A DNA stretch of 64,000 nt, from contig NZ_JBGFGP010000104.1 in assembly GCF_041224545.1 (NCBI RefSeq), positions 1 through 64,000 of the forward strand. Reading direction: 5' to 3'. Source of the stretch: Sedimentitalea sp041224545. GTDB taxonomy: Bacteria > Pseudomonadota > Alphaproteobacteria > Rhodobacterales > Rhodobacteraceae. Positions 49,790-58,436 of this stretch are shown here, in pieces. The notes under the pieces were generated by a model, which saw nothing but the letters and a program-made list of their open reading frames with translations, did no database searches and was not told where the DNA came from. Position 1 is the first letter of the stretch. The number at the start of each line of letters is the position of its first letter. Both the position numbers and the translations under genes were made by a program.

Positions 49790-50544
49790 AGACAGCCGTC
49801 ATTTCCGGTGGCGCAGGCGGTCTGGGCCGAGCGTTGGCAGACCGGTTGCAGGCGCGCGGATACCGGACCTTCCTGCTCGATCTCGATGTGGGCGATCTGG
49901 TCGAAACCGAGCGCCAGGTGCCGGTTGCCTGCGACCTGACGGATCGTGATCAGCTTGCCGCCGCCGCTGACCGGATACGGCAGCGGCATCCATGTATCGA
50001 CCTCGTGATCTACAGCGCGGGAATTACCCAGATCGGCGCCTTTGCCGACCTTCGGGACGCGACGCATCGCAAGGTGTTCGAGGTCAACTACTTTTCGGCA
50101 ACGGCTCTTGCCGGGGCATTGCTTCAGGCGGTGCGGGCAGCCGGGGGAACCCATCTGGCCATCTCGTCAGTTGCCGGATTCGCGCCGCTGTTTCATCGCA
50201 CGGCCTACGCCGCGTCCAAGCACGCGCTTGAAGGTTTCTTCAAATCGCTGCGCTCGGAAGAGGCGCTGCACGGGGTGCGATGCCAGATCGCCGCGCCCTC
50301 GTTTGTCGCGACGAATATCGGCAATCCGCAGCTTTGCGCCGATGGCACATCGCGGCCCGGCGCGGCGGCGGATGGGCTCGATCTCATGAGCGCCGATCAG
50401 GCGGCGGATGTCATCCTGCGCGGACTGGACAGCGGTGCGCCGCTTATCCCGGTGGGACGCATTGCGCGGCTCTCGTGGTGGCTCAACAGCCTGTCGCCGG
50501 GTTTCTTCCAGCGTCTTATGGAGCGCAATATTCGCGACCTCTGA
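49786..50544 (+). CDS. Classical short-chain dehydrogenase/reductase
   Basis: A 252-residue classical SDR. The NAD(P) loop is ISGGAGGLGRAL (6-17), followed by IYSAGITQIG (NAG-like), the catalytic Ser in AISSVAGFAP and Y-x-x-x-K in TAYAASKHALEGF. The C-terminal part (GRIARLSWWLNSLSPGFF) is hydrophobic and resembles that of membrane-associated sterol or acyl-chain reductases. It is the last gene of the coupled operon FMO-BASS-epimerase-SDR; an 81-base gap follows before DUF2478. Confidence 0.9.
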   Translation: MKTAVISGGAGGLGRALADRLQARGYRTFLLDLDVGDLVETERQVPVACDLTDRDQLAAAADRIRQRHPCIDLVIYSAGITQIGAFADLRDATHRKVFEVNYFSATALAGALLQAVRAAGGTHLAISSVAGFAPLFHRTAYAASKHALEGFFKSLRSEEALHGVRCQIAAPSFVATNIGNPQLCADGTSRPGAAADGLDLMSADQAADVILRGLDSGAPLIPVGRIARLSWWLNSLSPGFFQRLMERNIRDL

Positions 50545-50625
50545 CTCCTTCCGTGCAAAACCGCTCTTGCTCGTGCCCGCGATTTCCGGCACCACATCGG
50601 GTGGACGGAACGGGGGAGCTTTCCG

Positions 50626-51156
50626 ATGACATTGGCCTATATCAGAACCATGGCGCGCGGGCAGACCGACATCCTGCTTTCGGATTTCGCGGATCGTCTG
50701 ATCGCTCGCGGGGTGCGCGTCGGCGGTGTCGTACAATCCAACACCACCTGTTCGGACAGCCACCTTTGCGACATGGATGTGCGCGTGATGCCGGATGGAC
50801 CGGTGTTCCGGATTTCGCAATCCCTTGGCGCGGGGGCGCGCGGATGCCGGTTGAACCCCGATGCGCTGGAGCAGGCGGTGGGCCATGTGGCACAATCGCT
50901 GGACGCGGCGTCGGGGCGGCTGCCGCAGGTGTTGATCGTCAACAAATTCGGCAAGCACGAAGCGGACGGGCGCGGGTTCCGGCCATTGATCGCCGAGGCG
51001 ATGCTCGCGGGTATTCCCGTGCTGACCGCAGTGAACCCGACCAACCATGCGCAATTCCGCGACTTTGCCCAGGGACTGGAGCTATGCCTGCCAGGGACCA
51101 TGACGGCGCTGCTGGACTGGGCCGCCGAGGTCGTTCCGGCCGAACAGATCGCGTAG
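50626..51156 (+). CDS. DUF2478 family protein
   Basis: A 176-residue protein of the DUF2478 family, related to small nucleotide-binding proteins found near molybdenum and nitrogenase genes. The N-terminal AYIRTMARGQTDILLSDFADRL replaces a normal P-loop, so nucleotide binding is doubtful. Conserved blocks are CDMDVRVMPDG, GARGCRLNPDALE, LIVNKFGKHEADGRGFRPLIAEAM and GIPVLTAV. No molybdenum transport or cofactor genes are visible nearby. It lies 81 bases after the SDR gene on the same strand with a GGGAGCTTTCCG ribosome-binding region, so it may be read from the same promoter. Confidence 0.85.
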   Translation: MTLAYIRTMARGQTDILLSDFADRLIARGVRVGGVVQSNTTCSDSHLCDMDVRVMPDGPVFRISQSLGAGARGCRLNPDALEQAVGHVAQSLDAASGRLPQVLIVNKFGKHEADGRGFRPLIAEAMLAGIPVLTAVNPTNHAQFRDFAQGLELCLPGTMTALLDWAAEVVPAEQIA

Positions 51157-51208
51157 CTGCCCTGCCTTTGATGGCGATGCCGGGTTTGCGTGGAGTGGTC
51201 GTTTTGCG

Positions 51209-51682
51209 TCAGCGGACCAGCGTCGGAATCACTGCGATCAGGGCATAGGTCTCACCCGACACGACCTTGTCGCGCAGGGCGAGGATCACGCGGTTGGCGG
51301 TTGTCTCAAGCACGACGGCCTGCACGACATGGGCAGTGTCAGACATCAGCGTGACGCTATGGGTGCGCCGCGCCCGCACCGTGGCCCGCCCGACTTCGAC
51401 ATGGGCCTGCAACTGCACGATCGCTTCTTCCCCCACGAGCCTTATCTTTGCACAGCTTTCCTGCTTCACGTCGGGAAACCTGTACTCGTCGCCGGTAATG
51501 AGATCGCTTGCCCTGCTCAGGGTTTGACGGCGACAGACGCCGTCGATCACGTCGATATCTTCGAGAAACACACAAAGACAGGATTCTTTGCCGCCGTCGG
51601 GCCATGCGGGAACATTGGCGATGGGGAGTTCGGCGGCCATCTCGCCGGGTGCGAAAAAAGCGTACTCTTTATTGGATACCAT
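51209..51682 (-). CDS. Orphan hypothetical protein behind a CtrA-type box
   Basis: A 157-residue soluble protein, probably mostly beta-strand in its C-terminal half (ATVRARRTHSVTLMSDTAHVVQAVVLE). I do not recognise a family; the R-x-x-R and long beta run are vaguely PilZ-like but the full PilZ motif is absent. It has three cysteines (CLCVF, GVC) in the first half. ATG 51682 is chosen; a TTG at 51691 is the alternative. It converges with DUF2478. A perfect TTAA-N7-TTAAC site lies 26 bases upstream, so it is probably a member of the CtrA regulon, which in this family covers motility, gene-transfer agent and cell-differentiation genes. Confidence 0.75.
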   Translation of the reverse strand: MVSNKEYAFFAPGEMAAELPIANVPAWPDGGKESCLCVFLEDIDVIDGVCRRQTLSRASDLITGDEYRFPDVKQESCAKIRLVGEEAIVQLQAHVEVGRATVRARRTHSVTLMSDTAHVVQAVVLETTANRVILALRDKVVSGETYALIAVIPTLVR

Positions 51683-51707
51683 GACCTGCAAACCCCGATT
51701 GCATTTG

Positions 51708-51723
51708 TTAAAAAAGTGTTAAC
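51708..51723 (-). promoter_or_regulatory. CtrA-binding box (TTAA-N7-TTAAC)
   Basis: The plus strand reads TTAA-AAAAGTG-TTAAC, which on the minus strand is a TTAA-N7-TTAAC box as used by CtrA in alphaproteobacteria. It sits 26-41 bases before the start of the orphan gene at 51682. A further TTAAC follows at 51724-51728. The surrounding 51700-51800 is AT-rich for this genome. The remaining intergenic sequence to the amidase (51955) holds a small hairpin ATGGG/CCCAT at 51813-51831 and no gene. Confidence 0.7.
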
Positions 51724-51954
51724 TTAACTTCTCAAAGTTGGAATATAAAATTGGCCAGAATGTGACGATGTTGGCGATCCGTTGCAAAAAATCGTCGTTT
51801 GCAGCTGTTTCTATGGGGTTTTTTCTCCCATGGGATGTGTCCAACTGACGCGGCACACGCTCTGCGGTTTGCGCGTTGCGTCGGCATCCGCAGACGGGCC
51901 ATTGCCAAAAGGGCACCTTCTCCGGCACGCTCCGCACAAAACGATGAGGTGGAC

Positions 51955-53355
51955 ATGACACAGATCTGGGCGTGGACAGCATCCGAAATTGCGCGGGCGA
52001 TTCGCGATAAACAGATTTCCGCAACCGAGGTTGCACAGGCGCATCTGGCGCGGGCCGACTCCGTGAATCCGCACATCAACGCGGTGGTCGACAGCTTTCA
52101 CGATGAAACGCTCGACGCGGCGCGGCAGATCGATGCGCAGATCGCCCGGGGCGAGGATCCGGGGCCGATGGGCGGTGTGCCGGTGACGATCAAGGTCAAT
52201 GTCGACCAGCGCGGCCATGCGACGACCAACGGGCTGAAGTTGCAGAAGGGGCTGATCGCCAATGAAGACAATCCCGTGGTGTCAAACCTGCGCAAGGCGG
52301 GCGCGGTGATCGTCGGACGCACCAACACACCGGCCTTTTCGCTGCGCTGGTTCACGCGGAACGATCTGCATGGCCAGACCCTGAACCCGCGCGACCCATC
52401 GGTCACCCCCGGCGGGTCATCCGGCGGCGCCGGCGCGGCGGTGGCCGCGGGGTTGTGCGCGATCGGGCATGGTACCGACATCGCGGGCTCGGTTCGCTAT
52501 CCCGCCTATGCGTGCGGTGTGCACGGGCTGCGGCCGAGTCTCGGACGGGTGCCGGCGCATAATACGACGGGCGGGGATCGCTTCATCGGGGCGCAGATCA
52601 TGGCGGTGTCCGGGCCGCTGGCGCGCAGTATCGCGGATATCGGTCTGTCGCTGGAGGCCATGGCGCAACGCGACCCGCGCGATCCGTGGCAGACAGTCGC
52701 CCCGCTGGCACAGGGCGCGTTCGACAAGCGCGTCGCACTGAGCGTGGCGCCCGATGGCATGGCGGTCGACGACGCGGTGAGCGCCGCCCTGCTGGATGCG
52801 GCGGATCGGCTGAGGGCCGAGGGCTGGACAGTTGACGAGGTCGCGTGTCCGCCGATGCGCGATGCCGCCCGGATCAATGCTATCCTGTGGATGGCCGAGC
52901 ACCAGTTCGCGGCCGACGATCTCGTTGCCAGGGAAGGCGATGCGGATGCGGTGTTCGTGACGCGACAGATGCGCGCCGACGCGGGGGAGCCCGATCTGGA
53001 GCGGGTGATGACGGCCCTGCAAAGCCGCGCCGGACTGATCCGTGCATGGGAGACATTTCTGGCGCGCTATCCGGTCCTGCTCTGCCCGGTTTCGGGTGAA
53101 CTGCCGTTCGAACAGCAAAGCGACGTCCGCTCGGAGGCCGATTTCAGACGCATCTTCGAGGCGCAACTCACACAGCGGGCGTTGCCGACCCTGGGCCTGC
53201 CCGGCTTGTCGGTGGCGACCGGACAGGTTGGCACTCTTCCGGTTGGCGTTCAATTGATCGCCGGGCGCTTTCGAGAGGATATCCTGCTCGCGGCAGGGGC
53301 GGCGATCGAAAAGGGCGGACCACCTGTGCACGTCGCCGAACCGGGGCCAAGATAG
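51955..53355 (+). CDS. Amidase-signature family hydrolase
   Basis: A 466-residue amidase with the full Ser-cisSer-Lys triad: K80 in VTIKVNVD, cis-serine S155 in TPGGSSGGAGAA and nucleophile S179 in TDIAGSVRYPA. It hydrolyses a carboxamide to acid and ammonia; substrate unknown. The start ATG at 51955 follows GATGAGGTGGAC; the open frame from 51799 is not used. Its 3' end converges on the malonate-operon regulator with eight bases between stops. It is not GatA, since no gatC or gatB is near. A malonate-half-amide or ureidomalonate substrate would fit the neighbours but is speculation. Confidence 0.9.
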   Translation: MTQIWAWTASEIARAIRDKQISATEVAQAHLARADSVNPHINAVVDSFHDETLDAARQIDAQIARGEDPGPMGGVPVTIKVNVDQRGHATTNGLKLQKGLIANEDNPVVSNLRKAGAVIVGRTNTPAFSLRWFTRNDLHGQTLNPRDPSVTPGGSSGGAGAAVAAGLCAIGHGTDIAGSVRYPAYACGVHGLRPSLGRVPAHNTTGGDRFIGAQIMAVSGPLARSIADIGLSLEAMAQRDPRDPWQTVAPLAQGAFDKRVALSVAPDGMAVDDAVSAALLDAADRLRAEGWTVDEVACPPMRDAARINAILWMAEHQFAADDLVAREGDADAVFVTRQMRADAGEPDLERVMTALQSRAGLIRAWETFLARYPVLLCPVSGELPFEQQSDVRSEADFRRIFEAQLTQRALPTLGLPGLSVATGQVGTLPVGVQLIAGRFREDILLAAGAAIEKGGPPVHVAEPGPR

Positions 53356-53363
53356 CCGAGGGC

Positions 53364-54017
53364 TCAACCGGTCTGTTTCAGGCTCGACATGAGGTGTCGG
53401 AACTTTTCCCCCTGAACGGCAACATGGGCGCGCATCCGGTCTGCGGCGGCGGCTGGATCGCCGATCCTGAGCGCGTCGAGGATGGTTTCATGCTCGGCCA
53501 TCGAGTGTGCCATGCGTCCCCGCAGGTGCAGTTGAATGCGGCGATACGGTTTGAGTCGATGCTGAAGCCGCAGAGCCTCGTTTGCCAGAAAGGCATTCCC
53601 CGTCTGCCGATATATGGCCTGATGAAACCGTTCGTTTTCATGGTAGTAGCCATCGGTATCGTCGGCACGCAACGCGCGTTGGCACTCCTGATTGATCTTT
53701 TCCAGTTCTGCGAGGGCGTCGTCGCAGATTCGCATCGCGGCGAGCCGTGCGCAAACCGCTTCGATCTCGGCCATGGTTTCGAACATTTCCATCAACTCGA
53801 CGGGGCCGGGCTGTGCAACAAAGACCCCGCGCCGCGGCATTTGCACCGCCAGCCCGGACGCGACCAGACGTTGCAGAGCCTCGCGAACCGGGGTTCGGGA
53901 CACGCCGAACTGTTGTGACAGACGAATTTCGTCAAGCCTGTCGCCATCGTCGAAGGCACCGGTGAATATCAGCTTTTCCAGTTCGTCAGCGATCAGATCA
54001 GCGCGTCGAATGTCCAT
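53364..54017 (-). CDS. matR: GntR-family (FCD) regulator of the malonate operon
   Basis: A 217-residue GntR/FadR-type regulator. The N-terminal winged helix has LSQQFGVSRTPVREALQRLVASG (about 34-56) and the C-terminal FCD helical domain has the metal/ligand residues HENERFHQAIY and AEHETILDA. ATG 54017 or the adjacent GTG 54020 both have AAGGAGAG upstream. It diverges from the malonyl-CoA decarboxylase gene, with a perfect TTGTATACAA palindrome between; MatR of rhizobia has this gene order and, as I recall it, a similar operator. It most likely represses matAB until malonate is present. Confidence 0.9.
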   Translation of the reverse strand: MDIRRADLIADELEKLIFTGAFDDGDRLDEIRLSQQFGVSRTPVREALQRLVASGLAVQMPRRGVFVAQPGPVELMEMFETMAEIEAVCARLAAMRICDDALAELEKINQECQRALRADDTDGYYHENERFHQAIYRQTGNAFLANEALRLQHRLKPYRRIQLHLRGRMAHSMAEHETILDALRIGDPAAAADRMRAHVAVQGEKFRHLMSSLKQTG

Positions 54018-54060
54018 CACAAACTCTCCTTGCCATATATTGTATCCCGTTCTTCAATTA

Positions 54061-54070
54061 TTGTATACAA
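54061..54070. promoter_or_regulatory. MatR/GntR operator
   Basis: TTGTATACAA is a perfect 10-base palindrome, 44 bases upstream of the matR start and about 110 bases before the decarboxylase start. A related half-site TTGTATCCCG is at 54040-54049. The form fits FadR-subfamily regulators. Confidence 0.75.
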
Positions 54071-54181
54071 AAAGCTTGACTTTGAATCCTGAAATCCGGA
54101 GGTTGCAGCGCGTGGTCAAGGGCGCTCCCCGATTCAGGAACGGGCACATCCTTGGCCAGGTGTCTTGATGGGAGCGTGGGG

Positions 54182-55429
54182 ATGAGCCTGTTATCGGACC
54201 TGATGAACACGGTATTCGCGCGGCGCTACAGCCGGGCGACCGAGCCGGATCGGAGCGGGCGCAGCATGCAAGAGCTGTGCGATGCGTTGCTGGGCAGTTC
54301 CGGCGAGGTGTCGGGCATGATCCTGGCGCGTCATATCCTGGATCGTTATGCAGAGATGGACGACGCGGATAAGCGCGCGTTCTTCGGCTTTCTGACGACA
54401 CGGCTCGGTATCGACGCGCAAGCGGTGCGTGACGCGCTCGCCGCTTATGAGGCCGCTCCCACGAAATCGACCTATCGTGCATTTCTCACGGCATCCGAGG
54501 CCCGGCGTCAGGAGCTTGCCCGACGGCTCAACCAGGTGCCAGGAGCCACGGGCAGGCTCGTCGAAATGCGCAAGGACCTGCTGCGCCTGATGCGGGATGC
54601 GCCCGAGTTCGGCACGGTCGATCTCGACTTTCGCCATCTCTTCTCGTCCTGGTTCAACCGGGGTTTTCTCGTGTTGCGTCCGATCAACTGGGAAAGCCCG
54701 GCGGAGATCCTCGAAAAGATCATCGCCTATGAAGCGGTTCACGAGATCGGCAGTTGGCAGGAACTGCGCCGAAGGGTCCAGCCTGCGGATCGCCGCTGTT
54801 TCGCGTTCTTTCATCCCACCATGCCCAGCGAACCGCTGATCTTTGTCGAGGTGGCGCTGACCCGCGGCATTGCGTCTTCGGTTCAGACACTTCTCAGCGA
54901 CAAGCGTGAAACCATCCGCGCCGAAGAAGCGGATACGGCGGTGTTCTATTCCATCTCGAACTGTCAGGACGGGCTTGCCGGGATTTCATTCGGCAATTCG
55001 CTGATCAAGCAGGTGGTGGCGGACCTGTCGCGTGAATTGCCCGGGCTTCGGACCTTTGTGACCCTCTCGCCGATTCCGGGTCTGACCCGTTGGGCGCAGG
55101 AAGAGGAGGGCGATCTGCGCGACGACACACCCGAACGGCAAAGGCAGCGCGCGGCGTATTACCTGTTGCATGCCAAACGTGACGATGGTGCGCCGTATGA
55201 TCCGGTGGCGCGATTCCATCTTGGAAACGGGGCGCTGGTCCACGCGGTCCATGCGGGGGCGGATATGTCGGAGAACGGGCTGTCCCAGTCCGGCGGGGCG
55301 ATGGTCAACTATCTCTATGACCTGTCCTTGATTACCCAGAACCATGAGCGCTATGCCAGCAAACAGACCATTGCCGCGTCGCCCGAGGTGACCGCCCTGG
55401 CGCAGGCAGCCCGGAAACCGAGTTCGTGA
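54182..55429 (+). CDS. matA: Malonyl-CoA decarboxylase
   Basis: A 415-residue malonyl-CoA decarboxylase (MCD family, acyltransferase-like fold) producing acetyl-CoA and CO2. The catalytic region is visible: FHPTMPSEPLIFVEVALTRG (210-229), FYSISNCQDGLAGISFGNSL (255-274, with the conserved Ser) and H346 in ARFHLGNGALVH. No organelle-targeting leader. ATG 54182 is preferred, with GGGAGCGTGGGG before it; ATG/GTG codons slightly upstream are possible. malonyl-CoA synthetase follows 12 bases on, so malonate is activated and decarboxylated to acetyl-CoA. A MatC-type malonate carrier is absent. Confidence 0.94.
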   Translation: MSLLSDLMNTVFARRYSRATEPDRSGRSMQELCDALLGSSGEVSGMILARHILDRYAEMDDADKRAFFGFLTTRLGIDAQAVRDALAAYEAAPTKSTYRAFLTASEARRQELARRLNQVPGATGRLVEMRKDLLRLMRDAPEFGTVDLDFRHLFSSWFNRGFLVLRPINWESPAEILEKIIAYEAVHEIGSWQELRRRVQPADRRCFAFFHPTMPSEPLIFVEVALTRGIASSVQTLLSDKRETIRAEEADTAVFYSISNCQDGLAGISFGNSLIKQVVADLSRELPGLRTFVTLSPIPGLTRWAQEEEGDLRDDTPERQRQRAAYYLLHAKRDDGAPYDPVARFHLGNGALVHAVHAGADMSENGLSQSGGAMVNYLYDLSLITQNHERYASKQTIAASPEVTALAQAARKPSS

Positions 55430-55441
55430 GGACATAACATC

Positions 55442-56953
55442 ATGGCAAATCCACTCTTTGACACGTTGTTCGGGCGCTATGTCGGGCAGGACACGGTTTT
55501 TTTGCACCTGCCGGACGGGCGCACGATAACCCACGGCGCGTTTCTCGAGCAGGTGGCCCGCTTTGCCCATGTCTTCGTGGAACTCGGGGCGCAACCCGGC
55601 GACCGGCTGGCGGTACAGATCGAGAAATCGCCCGAGGCGCTGGCCGTCTATGCCGCCTGCGCACAGGCGGGGATCATCTTCCTGCCGCTCAATACCGCCT
55701 ACACGGCGGAGGAGGTCAGCTATTTTGTCGCGAACAGCGGTGCGCGGGTTCTGATCTGTGACGGGTCCAGGGTGGATGCGCTTGGCCCGGTTGCCGAGGC
55801 GGCGGGGGCCGTGCTGGAAACCCTGAACGCCGACGGCACCGGCACATTGTCTGACAAGACAGAGGACAAGCCGGCAGTCTTTGACACGGTGCCGCGCGCA
55901 GCCGGTGATCTCGCGGCCTTTCTCTATACGTCCGGCACCACAGGCCGGTCCAAAGGGGCCATGCTGACCCAGACCAACCTGCTGTCCAATGCCGAGGTGC
56001 TGGCCGATTACTGGCGGTTCGGTTCCGGGGACGTGCTGCTGCACGCGCTGCCGATCTTTCACACGCACGGGCTGTTCGTGGCGACCAACATCACCCTGAT
56101 TGCGGGTGGCTCGATGATTTTCCTGCCCCGGTTCGATCTTGACCAGATCATTGCCGATCTGCCGCGTGCAACGTCGATGATGGGGGTTCCGACATTCTAT
56201 ACGCGCCTGTTGGGCGATGACAGGTTCGATCGGGAACTGGTGCAGCACATGCGCCTGTTCGTATCGGGCAGTGCGCCCTTGCTGGCCGAAACCCATGCCC
56301 GGTTCGAGGCGCGCACGGGCCACCGCATTCTTGAGCGTTATGGCATGACCGAGACCAACATGAACACCTCCAACCCCTATGACGGCGAGCGCCGCGCCGG
56401 GACGGTCGGCTTTCCGTTGCCGGGCGTCGAACTCAAGATCACGGACCCCGGCAGCGGCAGGACCCTGCCCGATGGCGAGGTCGGCCAGATCGAGGTGCGC
56501 GGCCCCAACGTGTTCAAGGGCTATTGGCAAATGCCGGAGAAGACGCGCGAAGAACTGCGCGAAGACGGGTTTTTCATCACCGGCGACCTCGGGATGATCG
56601 ACGAGCGCGGCTATGTCCAGATCGTCGGTCGCAACAAGGACCTGATCATTTCCGGTGGCTATAATATCTATCCCAAGGAAATCGAACTGGTGCTGGACGA
56701 TCAGCCCGGAGTGCTGGAAAGCGCGGTGATCGGTGTGCCGCATCCGGATTTCGGCGAAACCGTCGTGGGCGTTCTGGTGGCCGAACCCGGCACTACGCCT
56801 GATCCCGAGGCGATCATGGCCGCCGCGGCACAGTCGCTCGCCCGGTTCAAGCATCCGCGCAAGTTGATCGTGCTGCCGGAATTGCCGCGCAACACGATGG
56901 GCAAGGTACAGAAGAACCTGCTTCGCACGCAATTCGACGGGCTGTTCAAGTAA
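55442..56953 (+). CDS. matB: Malonyl-CoA synthetase
   Basis: A 503-residue acyl-AMP-forming ligase that activates malonate (and often methylmalonate) with ATP and CoA. The P-loop LYTSGTTGRSKGAM (161-174), the adenine motif YGMTETNMN, the hinge GRNKDLIISGGYNIYP and the catalytic lysine K488 in NTMGKVQKN are all present. It is immediately downstream of matA and upstream of a porin gene. The pathway gives growth on malonate or recycles malonyl-CoA. Confidence 0.94.
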   Translation: MANPLFDTLFGRYVGQDTVFLHLPDGRTITHGAFLEQVARFAHVFVELGAQPGDRLAVQIEKSPEALAVYAACAQAGIIFLPLNTAYTAEEVSYFVANSGARVLICDGSRVDALGPVAEAAGAVLETLNADGTGTLSDKTEDKPAVFDTVPRAAGDLAAFLYTSGTTGRSKGAMLTQTNLLSNAEVLADYWRFGSGDVLLHALPIFHTHGLFVATNITLIAGGSMIFLPRFDLDQIIADLPRATSMMGVPTFYTRLLGDDRFDRELVQHMRLFVSGSAPLLAETHARFEARTGHRILERYGMTETNMNTSNPYDGERRAGTVGFPLPGVELKITDPGSGRTLPDGEVGQIEVRGPNVFKGYWQMPEKTREELREDGFFITGDLGMIDERGYVQIVGRNKDLIISGGYNIYPKEIELVLDDQPGVLESAVIGVPHPDFGETVVGVLVAEPGTTPDPEAIMAAAAQSLARFKHPRKLIVLPELPRNTMGKVQKNLLRTQFDGLFK

Positions 56954-57148
56954 CCTTGTGGCGCGCTGTGCGGTTTACGTTTTGCGGGTGCGACCACGCG
57001 CCACACGTTTTGCGCGAGCAATCCGCCTGTGATAGTGACAGTACGAACCCGTCCGGTCTGGTGCCGATTCAGGGACGTCGTGAACTGCCCTGATCCTTCG
57101 CCGGCCGGACGGCACGACAAGCCCCACTGGACATCAGCGAGATTTGAT

Positions 57149-58255
57149 ATGCACTCCACAATCCGTAACCTGACCATCGCGTCCCTTTTGCCGTTGGCGA
57201 CAACCGCCGCTGCAGAGATGAAATATGAGAATGGCAATGGCGGCAGCGTGCTGCTCTATGGTCAGTTCGATCCGGCATACCTGTCGTTTGACGACGGTGA
57301 GGAAACCACCTCTGACGTTGTCGATAACTCTGCCTCCAACAGCCGCGTCGGCCTGTGGGTGCGCCAGAACTACGGTGCGAGCGAGTTTGCGTTCAACTTT
57401 GAAACCGCTCTCGGCCTGCGCCCGTCCGGAGGGCTGTCGCAGAACTTTACCCCCAAGGGGGCCAACTGGCAGCGTACCAGCATCCGCAAGGTGGATTTCA
57501 GCTACAAGACCGACCGCTACGGTGCGTTCTTTGCCGGTCAGGGCAGCATGTCGACCGATGGCGTCGCCGAGGTTGACCTGTCGGGCACATCGCTGGCCAC
57601 CTATGTGTCGATCCCGGATACCGCAGGTTCGTTCCTGTTCCGTGACAGCGCCGGTGTCTTGTCGGATCGTCGTATCGGCGGCTCGTTCAGTGATTTTGAC
57701 GGGGCGCGTCTTGGCCGTGTGCGGTACGACACGCCCAGTTTCGCGAATTTCACCCTGTCGATTTCCTGGGGCGAAGAGATCCTGGCCGAGGACAGCGAGC
57801 TGGAAACAACCGCAATCGCGCTGCGCTACAAGAACACCGTCGGCGATTTCAGGATCGAGGGTGCGCTCGGCTATTCCGAAACCCGGCCGGCAGAGAATGT
57901 CGAAAAGTATGATGACACGATCGGTTCCGTCAGCATGCTGCACGCATCCGGTGTCAGCGTGACGCTGGCGGCAGGGGATCGCTCCGACCACGGGTCCTAT
58001 ACCTATGGCAAGCTCGGCTATCAGGCCGACTGGCTGAGCGTTGGCAAGACCGCCGTGTCGATCGACTATTACGATGGTCGTGACCGGAGCGTGGATGGTG
58101 CCGAGGCCGACTCGTTCGGCGTCGGCATTGTGCAGAGCTTCGATGCCTATAATGTGCAGGCTTATCTTGGCTATCGGGATTACGATCTGACGGAACCGGC
58201 GGCGAGCTATCAGGATGCCTCCTCGGTGATCTTCGGCGCCCGCTGGAAGTTCTGA
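57149..58255 (+). CDS. Outer-membrane porin
   Basis: A 368-residue porin. The signal peptide is MHSTIRNLTIASLLPLATTAAA; the mature part is a 16-strand-type beta barrel with alternating aromatic residues and many G/S/D turns, and ends in the outer-membrane C-terminal phenylalanine (IFGARWKF). It is acidic overall, as is usual in marine species. The gene lies 195 bases after matB, with GC-rich inverted sequences between, and ends with a strong terminator. Whether it is part of the malonate operon or separately expressed is unclear. Confidence 0.88.
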   Translation: MHSTIRNLTIASLLPLATTAAAEMKYENGNGGSVLLYGQFDPAYLSFDDGEETTSDVVDNSASNSRVGLWVRQNYGASEFAFNFETALGLRPSGGLSQNFTPKGANWQRTSIRKVDFSYKTDRYGAFFAGQGSMSTDGVAEVDLSGTSLATYVSIPDTAGSFLFRDSAGVLSDRRIGGSFSDFDGARLGRVRYDTPSFANFTLSISWGEEILAEDSELETTAIALRYKNTVGDFRIEGALGYSETRPAENVEKYDDTIGSVSMLHASGVSVTLAAGDRSDHGSYTYGKLGYQADWLSVGKTAVSIDYYDGRDRSVDGAEADSFGVGIVQSFDAYNVQAYLGYRDYDLTEPAASYQDASSVIFGARWKF

Positions 58256-58283
58256 TCCGCCAACCGGATGACAAGACAACCGG

Positions 58284-58309
58284 AAACGCGCCCTGCGGGG
58301 CGCGTTTTT
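58284..58309 (+). terminator. Intrinsic terminator after the porin gene
   Basis: AAACGCGCCC (58284-58293) pairs with GGGCGCGTTT (58298-58307) around TGCG, followed by TTTTTC. It is a textbook rho-independent terminator 29 bases after the porin stop. Confidence 0.92.
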
Positions 58310-58436
58310 CGTTGATATCCACCGCTGGCGGGGCTTCGCGCCTGAATGCCTCTTGCGCCGCAGCCGCCCGACCAATAGAAGGCCCCAAATTCGCAAGGGT
58401 GCGCGGGGCGCACGCCGGAACCTATGGGGAAACACG

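Noticed and set aside
51813..51831. ATGGG..CCCAT hairpin with T-run as a terminator
   Set aside because: The T-run lies in the loop rather than after the stem, and no gene on the plus strand ends nearby.
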